Shown here piece after piece: positions 8,400 to 16,826 of a DNA stretch of 48,806 nt; position 1 is the stretch's first letter; each line of letters opens with the position of its first letter. The stretch lies in contig JAEOUE010000030.1 of NCBI GenBank assembly GCA_016839515.1, positions 1 to 48,806 of the forward strand, written 5' to 3'. A program made the translations under genes and the position numbers. A model generated the notes under the pieces. The model was not told where the DNA came from. It did not search any database and worked only from the letters and a program-made list of their open reading frames with translations. The stretch is from Candidatus Hodarchaeum mangrovi. Its GTDB lineage: Archaea > Asgardarchaeota > Heimdallarchaeia > Hodarchaeales > Hodarchaeaceae.

Positions 8400-10406
8400 C
8401 CAAAATTCAAGCTTATTTCCCCATATAAACCTCAAGGGGATCAGATCTCTGCAATAGAATTACTTACTAAAGGAATTAACTCAAATAAGAAATATCAGAC
8501 CTTACTAGGAGTAACAGGTTCAGGAAAGACTTTTACGATCGCTAATGTAATTGAGCAGATTCAAAAACCTACCCTTGTTATCTCACATAATAAAACATTA
8601 GCTGCTCAGCTCTATCAAGAGTTTAAAGAATATTTCCCAAATAATGCTGTGGAATATTTTGTGTCTTTTTATGATTATTATCAACCAGAAGCTTATCTTC
8701 CTACTCCTGATAGGTATATTGAGAAGGATTTTTCTATTAATGAAGAAATAGATAAAATGCGTGCATCAACCACTCGTAGTTTATTACAAAGAGATGATGT
8801 AATCGTAGTAGCCTCAGTATCTTGCATTTATGGCCTAGGAAGACCAGAAGATTATAAATCCTTAAGCTTACATATTTCTAGAGGTATGAATCTTACAAAA
8901 AATGAAATTCTTTCAGGATTAATTGACATTTTATACGAAAGAAATGACACTGCTTTTACTCGAGGCAAGATTAGATCAAAAGGTGATATAATAGATATTT
9001 GGCCAGTTTATGAGGATAGTGCAGTCCGAATTGAATTATTTGGAGATGAAATCGATAAAATTGCTGAAATAAATCCGATAACAGGGCAGACTTTAACTGA
9101 ACTAGATCGTGTTTACATATTTCCAGCAAAACATTACGTTCGACCGAAAGAAGATTTATTACGAGTGTTACCAGAAATAAGAAAAGAATTAAATGAACGA
9201 ATAGAGGAATTATTAAATGAAAATAAGCAAATTGAAGCCCATCGTCTTCGACAAAGAACAAATTATGACCTAGAGCTAATAGAAGAAATTGGTCATGCAC
9301 CTGGGATGGAAAATTATTCAAGATATTTTGATAATAGAACAGAAGGAGAACCACCTGGGACTTTATTTGACTTCTTTCCGAAAAATTATCTTCTAATCAT
9401 TGATGAGTCACACATGACTATCCCTCAAATTGCTGGGATGAGAGAAGGCGATTATTCACGCAAAAAAAACTTGATTGATTACGGTTTTCGACTCCCATCA
9501 GCTTTCGATCATCGCCCACTGACTTTTGATGAGTTTGAAAAACGGATGGGACAAACTATTTTTGTAAGTGCAACACCTGGTCCATATGATTTGGATAAAA
9601 CAAATAAAGAAGATATTATTGAACAAATTATTCGACCTACTGGGTTAGTTGACCCTGAAATAATTGTAAAAATAAAAACTATCAATCCCATTGATGATTT
9701 AATTGCTGAAATAAAAAAAACAGTTACAAGAGGAGAACGAACATTAATTACTACTCTTACCAAAAGAATGGCAGAGAATCTTGCAGATTATTTTGATGAA
9801 ATTGGTATTCGTGCACGGTATTTACATTCAGAGATCAAGACACTTGAGAGAACAGATATTTTGGCTTCCTTACGGCAAGGAGATTTTGATGTCCTTGTTG
9901 GGATTAATTTATTACGAGAAGGGCTAGATCTTCCTGAAGTATCCCTTGTTGCTATTCTAGATGCTGATAAACAAGGATTTCTTCGAAATGAAAGATCTCT
10001 GATTCAAACCATTGGAAGAGCAGCACGAAATGTGAATGGAAGAGTGATCTTTTATGCTGATACCATATCTGATTCAATGAATGATGCTATTCGAGAAACG
10101 AAACGAAGACGTAGAAAACAAATTCAATATAATGAAAAAATGGATATAGAACCGAAAACTATAATTAAGAAAATTCATACACCACTTTCTGAGATGAAAA
10201 CTAATTTTACCAAGATTCAAACAGAAAAAATTTCTGCAGAGGATTTACCAAAATATCTTGATGCTTTGAGGGAAGAAATGTATTTAGCGGCAAAAAATTT
10301 TGAATTTGAAAAAGCAGCAGAAATTCGTGATCTTATCTATACTCTAGAGAACCCAAAAGTAATGAAATCACCAAAAATTGTCCCAAGAAAGGAGAGTTCA
10401 GGATAA
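8397..10406 (+). CDS. uvrB: UvrABC excinuclease subunit B
   Basis: UvrB is the damage-verifying helicase-like subunit of excision repair. From the CTG at 8397 the protein is 669 residues, the usual length. Visible are Walker A GVTGSGKT (residues 38-45), HNKTLAAQLY, the beta-hairpin FYDYYQPEAYLP (about 92-102) that clamps damaged DNA, the DESH Walker B (LLIIDESHMT), motif V/VI (LLREGLDLPEVSLVAILDAD and QTIGRAARN), and a C-terminal UVR motif (FEFEKAAEIRDLI) that binds UvrC. A start at the first canonical codon (GTG, 8649) would remove the Walker A and cannot be right. It is divergent from the GTPase gene. The gene is of bacterial type, as in other mesophilic archaea. Confidence 0.96.
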   Translation: MPKFKLISPYKPQGDQISAIELLTKGINSNKKYQTLLGVTGSGKTFTIANVIEQIQKPTLVISHNKTLAAQLYQEFKEYFPNNAVEYFVSFYDYYQPEAYLPTPDRYIEKDFSINEEIDKMRASTTRSLLQRDDVIVVASVSCIYGLGRPEDYKSLSLHISRGMNLTKNEILSGLIDILYERNDTAFTRGKIRSKGDIIDIWPVYEDSAVRIELFGDEIDKIAEINPITGQTLTELDRVYIFPAKHYVRPKEDLLRVLPEIRKELNERIEELLNENKQIEAHRLRQRTNYDLELIEEIGHAPGMENYSRYFDNRTEGEPPGTLFDFFPKNYLLIIDESHMTIPQIAGMREGDYSRKKNLIDYGFRLPSAFDHRPLTFDEFEKRMGQTIFVSATPGPYDLDKTNKEDIIEQIIRPTGLVDPEIIVKIKTINPIDDLIAEIKKTVTRGERTLITTLTKRMAENLADYFDEIGIRARYLHSEIKTLERTDILASLRQGDFDVLVGINLLREGLDLPEVSLVAILDADKQGFLRNERSLIQTIGRAARNVNGRVIFYADTISDSMNDAIRETKRRRRKQIQYNEKMDIEPKTIIKKIHTPLSEMKTNFTKIQTEKISAEDLPKYLDALREEMYLAAKNFEFEKAAEIRDLIYTLENPKVMKSPKIVPRKESSG

Positions 10407-11019
10407 ATACGAGTTTTTGTTTAGATGAAAATATTTTGTACTAATCAGAAATAAAAACTTAATTTTGAATATCCAGACCTCAATGTAACACCTAGCTAAC
10501 ATAGCAATGTCATTTGTTGATTAATATATTATCTGTGATATTTTAATTGAATGAGAAACATACGGATCTGTTATTCAACCATGATATCCATTATAGGGCA
10601 TTTAGTTTGAAGAATATGATAATATATTTCAGAAATATATATTTTAGGCATTTATTAATAACAATTGATTATATTCTTTCAATCACTTAACCTATCAAGC
10701 TGAATAAATATTTTAGATTATAAAATGCTTTTTTTTAGTGAGATTTCATCATAATTATTTTTATAGGTTATTAAATCATTCCATTATATCCAAAAGATTG
10801 AAAAATTTATTATTTATTACTGTATATGATTCAAAAAAATTATGGAAACCTTGACTTGATTTTTGGGGGATTATACATTTCTTAAAAAATCAAATATGTT
10901 ATTCTTTTAAGATCTTTAAAGTTTCCCGATAACCAGATTAAGAAGTGGATTTATTTTTCCTAAACCTTTCAAAAAGTCATTAGCAGAGAGACAACTTAAA
11001 AAAAGGTGAAAATATTAGC
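10407..11019. other. Noncoding AT-rich interval, 613 bases
   Basis: No open frame with a plausible ribosome site was found on either strand, and no tRNA or CRISPR signature. It holds a 9+1+9 inverted repeat at 10622-10640 (ATATATTTC, A, GAAATATAT) between two near-copies of GGCATTTA. The last 20 bases contain the AAGGTG ribosome site of the transporter gene. Confidence 0.5.
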
Positions 11020-12336
11020 ATGGCCCTCTTAGAACCAGTTCAACTTATTGGATTAGCCATTTTTATTGGTATTTATATATTAATTTCAACTGAAAAACTT
11101 CATAGACCCATTTCAGCACTTTTGGGAGCTGGTTTAATTTCTTTTCTTCTCATAGTGTCTGAATGGGAGTATGAGGGTCATGTAACTGAATTTCATACTA
11201 TTGTAACAAAAGTAGAATGGAATACAATTATTTTTATTACTGCAATGATGATTATAACCATAATTTCAAGTCGATCAGGTCTTTTTCAATATGTAAGTAT
11301 TCTTATTGTACGTTTAACTAAGGGAAGCCCCAAAACCCTACTTTTGTCTCTCTCTGTCTTAACCTTTATCATTAGTTTTGTTTTTGATGTTATCACTACC
11401 ATGCTAATTATTGCACCACTTACAGTAGAAATATATAAGATTTTAGAGTTTGATTTCAGACCAATATTGACAATTGAAGCAATAACTGCTAATTTTGCCT
11501 CTATTTCATCTTTGGTTGGGAGCATCCCGAATATCGTACTTGCAGATAAAAGTGGTGAAGGATTTGTAGATTTTGTGATAATTATGGGGCCTTTGAGTAT
11601 CCTTCTTTTTATAGTTGCAATTCCAATCTATTATTTTTATGCACGTTCCAAATTTGTTGCGCCCTCTGAGTATCTGGTAAAGGAAATTTTCCTTCTCGAT
11701 CCCAATATCCTAGTTGAAGACAGAAGAACATTTTATGTTGCTATTGTAGGTCTAATTTTATTGGTATCAGGCTTCATTTTTGGTAGTACATTTAATCTAA
11801 GAGCTGCAGAAATTGCTTTATTGATTGCAGCAGGATTATTACTATTTTCAGGTATGCATCCAAAGGAAATTTTTCGTGATGTGGAATGGATTTCAATTTA
11901 TTTTATAATGGGATTATTTATTCTTGTAGGTTCTATAGAGATCCTTGGTATCCTTGAACTTCTTGGAGAAATCCTTACTCCTTTTCTAGAATTGGAGTTA
12001 TTCTTTTCAATACCATTTATTTCTTTTGGAATAGGAATAATTTCTGCTGTTGTTGATAACATACCAATTTCAGCAGCACTTGCTCCTGTATTTGCTGATC
12101 TTCAAGCTGCTGGCGTTGTTGATCCTATACATTGGTGGGCACTTGTTATAGCAGTAAATCTTGGAGGCTATATCTTGCCAATTGGTAGTCCAGCTAACAT
12201 TTTAGCAATTAATCTATCTAATAGAGAAGGATCTCCAATCACATTTCTAGAATTTTTAAAATTAGGTGCTGTATTAGGGTTTCTCCACTTATTAATAGGA
12301 ACAATTTATTTAATTCTTCTTTCTCCTTTTATCTAA
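11020..12336 (+). CDS. ArsB/NhaD-superfamily ion transporter
   Basis: This is a 438-residue integral membrane protein with roughly 11 hydrophobic segments, e.g. LIGLAIFIGIYILIS near the N-terminus, TIIFITAMMIITIIS, LLSLSVLTFIISFVFDVIT, FYVAIVGLILLVSGF and the last one ending LLIGTIYLILLSPF. The family's duplicated polar regions are visible: FDVITTMLIIAPLT with ANFASISSLVGSIPNIVLA in the first half, and SAVVDNIPISAALAP with NLGGYILPIGSPANILA in the second. Members move arsenite, Na+/H+ or dicarboxylates; the IGSPANI motif is common to the ion transporter superfamily and does not settle the substrate. ATG at 11020 follows AAAAAGGTG. It stands alone, with a terminator behind it. Confidence 0.85.
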   Translation: MALLEPVQLIGLAIFIGIYILISTEKLHRPISALLGAGLISFLLIVSEWEYEGHVTEFHTIVTKVEWNTIIFITAMMIITIISSRSGLFQYVSILIVRLTKGSPKTLLLSLSVLTFIISFVFDVITTMLIIAPLTVEIYKILEFDFRPILTIEAITANFASISSLVGSIPNIVLADKSGEGFVDFVIIMGPLSILLFIVAIPIYYFYARSKFVAPSEYLVKEIFLLDPNILVEDRRTFYVAIVGLILLVSGFIFGSTFNLRAAEIALLIAAGLLLFSGMHPKEIFRDVEWISIYFIMGLFILVGSIEILGILELLGEILTPFLELELFFSIPFISFGIGIISAVVDNIPISAALAPVFADLQAAGVVDPIHWWALVIAVNLGGYILPIGSPANILAINLSNREGSPITFLEFLKLGAVLGFLHLLIGTIYLILLSPFI

Positions 12337-12360
12337 TAGGAAGAAAAGTAATAATAGAAA

Positions 12361-12382
12361 AATTTTTTTTTAAAAAAAAATT
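12361..12382 (+). terminator. Palindromic T9/A9 terminator after the transporter gene
   Basis: The sequence is AA, nine T, nine A, TT, a perfect 22-base palindrome 25 bases after the stop. The T-run would end plus-strand transcription; the mirrored run could also act in the other direction. Confidence 0.5.
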
Positions 12383-12503
12383 AAAAGAATATTATTTACC
12401 AGAGAATTGTTTTTACCACCACCTAAGTCTATATAAATCCATAAAATATACAAAAAAATCAAACTTACATGAAATTGTATAAGCTTTACAGATGGTGTAA
12501 TCA

Positions 12504-13229
12504 TTGAATAATGAGAATAATAACTTTGATGATGAGAAAAAATCCTCAGAATCAGATAAACCATTCGAAGAAGTACAAGATGCCATCCAAAAGATGAAAA
12601 AAGAAATTCAAAATGAATTGAATAAAATGAAAGAGGAAATTCGGGATATAAAATATGATATTAATCAAGATTCTTCAAAATATTCAAAACCACCACGAAC
12701 TCAAAGAAAGACTCTACGTCGAGACTGGGAAGAGACAGGAAATCGCTTTGGAGAATCAATCCAATATTATATCGGAAGCTTACTAGAATCAGTTGGTGAG
12801 TCACTGGGGGACGCTATTGACAAATCTGTCGGATCACTATTTCACGAATCATCCTCTAGAAAACATAGGAGAACCAAGAGAACAGAAGAAAGCATTAAAG
12901 AGGAAGAATTTGAAGAATTTTTTGACAAAGGCTCTGCAATTATGACTGCACTCTCTGATTCAACACGATTGAGAATGCTTAAGGAACTTGAAAGGGAACC
13001 TCTAAGACAATCTGACTTAGCGGATCGAACTGGAACAAAAGGAGGGAATTTTAAGCATCATATCAGTATTTTAATTGACCAAGGCCTTGTAAGACAAGAA
13101 GGAGTTCGTGAACGTTATCTATTAACCTTTGCTGGTCGTGAGGCCTTAAAATTAGTTGAATTCCTCTTTATTCGGGGAAAAAGACGTCTTCAAGTTCCAG
13201 TAATAATTAATGATGAGGAGGAGGAGTAA
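12504..13229 (+). CDS. ArsR-type winged-helix regulator with long N-terminal coiled coil
   Basis: This is a 241-residue protein. Residues 1-60 are highly charged and coiled-coil-like (EVQDAIQKMKKEIQNELNKM). Residues 85-120 hold a glycine/serine amphipathic stretch (SIQYYIGSLLESVGESLGDA). The C-terminal 95 residues are a winged helix of ArsR type: AIMTALSDSTRLRMLKEL, the recognition helix region QSDLADRTGTKGGNFKHH, and the wing VRQEGVRERYLLTFAGREAL. No metal-binding Cys pair is present, so metal sensing is unlikely. The TTG start at 12504 follows GGTG by 6 bases. The stop is 2 bases before the next ATG; the two proteins are made together and probably interact. Confidence 0.8.
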   Translation: MNNENNNFDDEKKSSESDKPFEEVQDAIQKMKKEIQNELNKMKEEIRDIKYDINQDSSKYSKPPRTQRKTLRRDWEETGNRFGESIQYYIGSLLESVGESLGDAIDKSVGSLFHESSSRKHRRTKRTEESIKEEEFEEFFDKGSAIMTALSDSTRLRMLKELEREPLRQSDLADRTGTKGGNFKHHISILIDQGLVRQEGVRERYLLTFAGREALKLVEFLFIRGKRRLQVPVIINDEEEE

Positions 13230-13231
13230 GG

Positions 13232-13903
13232 ATGCCTTTCATCCTTGGAAATAGAATCTATGAATACTTAGGATTGCCAGAAATTATAAATACATCATCA
13301 TATAAAATTCTAATTTCAAGCAAATCAAACATCGTTGAATTAATAACAGAATCAGAATTAAATGGTATTATAGTACTGGGATCAGTTGAAGTTATTGTTG
13401 ATACTTTGATTCATACGAAAAATTATGGATCAGTTGGGGATACAATTCAATTTAGGGGAACAAATTTAGTGATTCTAGGTCTCAATATTGCTCAGCTAGG
13501 TTCAAAGCTTCAAGAAATTTCCAGTTTTGACAAATCTTATGAAGATTCCATGATTAAGGCAAAGGATATGATCAAAAAAATTAACAAAACTATTGAGGAT
13601 CCGGAAACTCGGATCAGCTTTGGAAAAGAAGACGATGAAAAAATTAGACATTTTATCTTTGGGAGACGTAATTTCCTTTTAATAGGTTCAGATTCAAAAC
13701 TTGTCCTAATACATCGAAAAAAGGTGTCAGTAAAAGAAGGTGAATCGAAACTTATTCAGATCGACCCTGAAACAGGTATTCTCATCGCAAATTATGATAA
13801 AGTAATTAATATTGGTGGAGGGAAAAAAGATAGATATTCTTTCCTAGGAAAATTGGGAGTAAATATTGCTGCTTCGGTTCTAGACGAAGTGCTGTGGGAT
13901 TAA
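13232..13903 (+). CDS. Hypothetical protein co-transcribed with the winged-helix regulator (223 aa)
   Basis: No family is recognised. The N-terminal 90 residues form an alternating beta pattern (YKILISSKSNIVELI, LNGIIVLGSVEVIVDTL, GDTIQFRGTNLVILG). The middle is a charged helix (MIKAKDMIKKINKTIE) and the C-terminal part is again beta-rich (RRNFLLIGSDSKLVLIHRKKV) with a glycine-rich end (NIGGGKKDRYSFLGKLG). The ATG overlaps the regulator's 3' end region (GAGGAGGAGTAAGG supplies the ribosome site). It might be the regulator's sensor or a partner; this is inferred only from the 2-base gap. Confidence 0.7.
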   Translation: MPFILGNRIYEYLGLPEIINTSSYKILISSKSNIVELITESELNGIIVLGSVEVIVDTLIHTKNYGSVGDTIQFRGTNLVILGLNIAQLGSKLQEISSFDKSYEDSMIKAKDMIKKINKTIEDPETRISFGKEDDEKIRHFIFGRRNFLLIGSDSKLVLIHRKKVSVKEGESKLIQIDPETGILIANYDKVINIGGGKKDRYSFLGKLGVNIAASVLDEVLWD

Positions 13904-13913
13904 AACCTTAAAA

Positions 13914-13935
13914 TTTTTTTTAACCTCTCTTTTTA
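13914..13935 (+). terminator. T-rich terminator after the 13232 gene
   Basis: Eight T followed by AACCTCTCTTTTT starts about 10 bases after the stop, typical of archaeal intrinsic termination. Confidence 0.4.
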
Positions 13936-14016
13936 AATGAAAAAATTTACTAAAAGATAAAAGGGATTTTTAAACTAGTCATTCCTACTTTCTATCAACA
14001 GAGGTGGATAAATTAT

Positions 14017-15216
14017 TTGGATTATTCTAAGCTTATTGATCCAGAAATATTAAACGTACCCCTGTCAGGTATCAGATTAGTTAATTCTTGGCCAACGAAA
14101 ACCCCAAAATCTGACCTGATCTATCTAAACATCGGACAACCTGATCTTCCTACTCCTGAATTTATAAAGGACATATCAAAGGAAGCTATTTCAAAGAATT
14201 TTACTAGATATACACATATAATGGGAGAAGAAGAACTCAGATCAGAGATATGTCGATATTTAGCAGAATATGATAACCTAAAATACTCTCCCGAACAGAT
14301 ATTAGTAACAAGTGGAGGACAAAGTGCTTTATTTGCTACAATCTTCACTTTATTATCACAAAATGAAAATATCGTTGTACCATTTCCTTGTTATCCTCCA
14401 TATATTAATATAATCCGTTATAAAAGAGCCAATATTCTACCAATTAAAACAGAGTTTCGGAACAAGTTTGAAATCCCTCTAGACAAGTTAGAATCCATTT
14501 TAGAGAGTCATCAAGTTAAAGCAATACTACTTGTCAGTCCTGGAAATCCAACTGGAGCGCTTTATACGGAAAAAACTTTAGAAAGTATTGCTAAGTTATC
14601 AGAAAAATATAATTTTCTTATTTTTAGTGATGAGATCTACAATCGAATAACCTTCCTTTCTAAATCATGTAAATCTCCAGCATATTTTGCTCCAAAAAGA
14701 ACTATCATCATCCAAAGCTTCAGTAAGATGCTTTCAATGACAGGATATCGAATAGGTTTCATAGCTGCACCAGAATCTTTAATTAACATCATTAAAATAG
14801 TACATCATACAATGAATATTTGTGCTAATTCTATTGCACAATATACTCTAGCTCATGCCCTTAGAATGAAATCTGAATTAAAAAACGCAATTGATCATCT
14901 TAGATCAACCTATGAGGAAATGGGAAAAGTGTGCTTTCAGTTACTAAATGAATCTTCATTCTTTAACGTGATTAATCCTCAAGGAGCTTTTTATCTTTTC
15001 CCTCAGTCAGAGAGAGTCAATATGTTTGAACTAGCGAAATTTGCAAAATACAATTATGGTATTTTGACTGTTCCAGGAATATTTTTCGCTAGTCCAACCT
15101 CTAATGAATACCTAGATTATCTTCGAATCTCTTTTACATTAGAGAATATTCTTTTAGAAAGAGGAATTAAACGACTTTGTAAGGCGTTTGAAGATTTTAT
15201 CTCTAAAAAAACCTAA
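14017..15216 (+). CDS. Pyridoxal-phosphate aminotransferase, class I/II
   Basis: The 399-residue protein has fold type I aminotransferase motifs: LNIGQPDLPTPEFI, the cofactor-binding TSGGQSALFATIF, NPTGALYTEKTL with its substrate-binding Asn, FSDEIYNRI with the Asp that pairs to the PLP nitrogen, and the Schiff-base lysine in SFSKMLSMTGYRIGF. The C-terminal domain contains GAFYLFPQ and YLRISFTLE, whose Arg binds the substrate carboxylate. It most resembles aspartate/aromatic aminotransferases; the amino acid substrate cannot be fixed. The start is TTG at 14017, downstream of GAGGTGGAT. It is a cytoplasmic enzyme of amino acid metabolism. Confidence 0.9.
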   Translation: MDYSKLIDPEILNVPLSGIRLVNSWPTKTPKSDLIYLNIGQPDLPTPEFIKDISKEAISKNFTRYTHIMGEEELRSEICRYLAEYDNLKYSPEQILVTSGGQSALFATIFTLLSQNENIVVPFPCYPPYINIIRYKRANILPIKTEFRNKFEIPLDKLESILESHQVKAILLVSPGNPTGALYTEKTLESIAKLSEKYNFLIFSDEIYNRITFLSKSCKSPAYFAPKRTIIIQSFSKMLSMTGYRIGFIAAPESLINIIKIVHHTMNICANSIAQYTLAHALRMKSELKNAIDHLRSTYEEMGKVCFQLLNESSFFNVINPQGAFYLFPQSERVNMFELAKFAKYNYGILTVPGIFFASPTSNEYLDYLRISFTLENILLERGIKRLCKAFEDFISKKT

Positions 15217-15228
15217 TGAGTAGTGAAA

Positions 15229-15369
15229 ATGAGTCCTATAAAGAAGTGTACTATTTGTGGAGAAGAATTTTATGCAAGCTATAAAGGTAAATATTATTGT
15301 GTAGTACATTTAGAAATGAAGTTGAATAAGATAAAAAAAGAGGAAGTTAATGAGAAAAAAAAGAAATAA
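15229..15369 (+). CDS. 46-residue zinc-finger protein
   Basis: This is a short open frame beginning MSPIKKCTICGEEFYASY. It contains C-x2-C (Cys7, Cys10) and C-x3-H... (Cys24 and His27 in YYCVVHLE), enough for one zinc ion, followed by a lysine-rich tail ending KKKK. It begins 13 bases after the aminotransferase stop, so read-through transcription is likely. The ribosome site is weak (GAGTAGTG). Small single zinc fingers of this type are common in archaea and usually bind nucleic acid or protein; the function is unknown. Confidence 0.6.
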   Translation: MSPIKKCTICGEEFYASYKGKYYCVVHLEMKLNKIKKEEVNEKKKK

Positions 15370-15502
15370 TTCTATCTTAATTTCTTTTCTATTGAACAAG
15401 AAAGGATAAAATGATTTTAACTAACATTCAAAAAGAAAGTTTCTTAAGAAAGCATTTCATATTAAATTTATCAACTAGTTTAAAACGGGAGTAAAACATA
15501 TA

Positions 15503-16066
15503 ATGTCTTCAAATACTGATGATATCCTCTTTGAAATTCCTCATTTTTCGCAATATAAAATTGTTGTTGCAGGAGACCCGTTAGTAGGAAAAACTCAACT
15601 TGTATCAGTCTTTACTAAACGAGATTTTGAACATAAACCTACCGCTGGTGCAGATATATCATTTATAAAATTACGTAGCTCTGGAGACAGCGATAGCACT
15701 ACAACTGCTATATTTTGGGATCTTTCAGGACAACAGGCATTTAACAAAGTTAGACCCTTATTCTATGAAGGTGCACATGCAATAGTTTATGTTTTTGACG
15801 TTACACGAGAAGATACAGTCCTTTCCTTGCCAAGTTGGGTAAAGGAGGCAAAGAAAATCCTTCCTAATAGCCCAGCTATCTTAATTGGGAATAAAATTGA
15901 TTTGAAATACCATAGAGTTGTCAGTGATGATATAGGCTTGAAATTTGCCGATAAACTCCATGCACCCTACTTTTCTACTTCAGCAGTAACAAGCGAAGGC
16001 GTTATTACAGCCTTTGCCTCTGCAATAAGACGAGCGGTTTATTATCGTGACTCAATTACATCTTGA
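15503..16066 (+). CDS. Ras/Rab-like small GTPase
   Basis: This is a complete small GTPase of 187 residues. G1 is GDPLVGKT (residues 24-31), the switch I Thr is Thr47 in KPTAGAD, G3 is DLSGQ (73-77) with the catalytic Gln retained, G4 is NKID (130-133), and G5 is TSAVTSEG. Motif FYEGAHAIVYVFDVT is of Rab/Ras type. No C-terminal cysteine for prenylation is present (the end is YYRDSITS), as is usual for archaeal members. A 10-residue insertion (SSGDSDSTTT) separates strands beta2 and beta3. It would act in the cytosol as a GTP-controlled switch; no GAP or GEF is recognisable nearby. Its end overlaps the convergent gene by 11 bases. Confidence 0.92.
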   Translation: MSSNTDDILFEIPHFSQYKIVVAGDPLVGKTQLVSVFTKRDFEHKPTAGADISFIKLRSSGDSDSTTTAIFWDLSGQQAFNKVRPLFYEGAHAIVYVFDVTREDTVLSLPSWVKEAKKILPNSPAILIGNKIDLKYHRVVSDDIGLKFADKLHAPYFSTSAVTSEGVITAFASAIRRAVYYRDSITS

Positions 16067-16754
16067 AATTTGCTCTAATATCAAATGAATCTTGGGAATT
16101 TAGGATTGCTGAAAGTCTAGTGTTTATATTATGTAACTTATTTGAGCTTAAGAGATCGATGTAATATATCAAATATTGAGCTTTGGTCTTCACTAGCTTC
16201 CAATTTGTAGGATATGGATCACAAATTATTCCATTTCGTGCAAATTCCCTTACAATAATACTGATTTTGGCTATAAGTTGTGGATAATTAGTAAGATTAG
16301 CTCCTTTAATTGTTGATGTTATTAAAGTTGGATAAGTTCTTTGATAAGCCATGATCTTTGCTAATCCTATGGTTAATGGTATTGAAATATGGTATATTTT
16401 TTTTTCATTCCGAAAATTTCGTATTTGAGATTCTTTATTAAAATCTAAAGCTGTTAAATAGTGAATCAAGAGCTGAGAAAAATCCCGATTGTAATAGGGT
16501 TTAATTATTATTGAACCAAAAGATTCTATCTCAAAGCTCCATCCGAAGAGGACACTTGCTCCCCCTGGATATAAAAATGTTCCTTCCATTTTATCTCCTA
16601 GTTTTTCTTTAATTAAATCAATTTTTTCTTGATTTAGATGGTTTCCATTTGAATAATTTACAATACTTTCTGCTAAAATTAGATATCTGTTTAACACTTC
16701 CTTTAATATCTTTTTTTTATATTCAGGAAAGAGTAAAAATGATGGATTTGTCAT
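16056..16754 (-). CDS. Unknown protein with possible kinase-like C-lobe (232 aa)
   Basis: No family is assigned. Residues 60-130 are beta-rich (GTFLYPGGASVLFGWSFEI, FGSIIIKPYY) and residues 150-215 are helical. Near residue 188 comes ICDPYPTNWKLV, then LIYYIDLLSS. The D-x4-N spacing followed after about a dozen residues by an Asp resembles the catalytic loop and metal-binding Asp of protein-kinase-like phosphotransferases. This is a weak resemblance because the His before the Asp is replaced by Cys and no Walker-type glycine loop is seen. It lies 72 bases downstream of top6A on the same strand and could be the last gene of that transcript. Its 3' end overlaps the Rab-like gene by 11 bases. 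Confidence 0.6.
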   Translation of the reverse strand: MTNPSFLLFPEYKKKILKEVLNRYLILAESIVNYSNGNHLNQEKIDLIKEKLGDKMEGTFLYPGGASVLFGWSFEIESFGSIIIKPYYNRDFSQLLIHYLTALDFNKESQIRNFRNEKKIYHISIPLTIGLAKIMAYQRTYPTLITSTIKGANLTNYPQLIAKISIIVREFARNGIICDPYPTNWKLVKTKAQYLIYYIDLLSSNKLHNINTRLSAILNSQDSFDIRANFKM

Positions 16755-16826
16755 TATAGGAAGCTCAACCCTCTAATCAATGGAAAACAGATTCATCTAC
16801 TTTAATATCTTGAAATTCCTCCAGCT

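Noticed and set aside
8971..9354. 127-codon minus-strand frame inside uvrB
   Set aside because: It is an antisense shadow of a strongly conserved gene; the hydrophobic composition results from the complement of charged codons.
8649..10406. uvrB starting at GTG 8649
   Set aside because: This would remove the Walker A and 84 conserved residues that are encoded in frame directly upstream.
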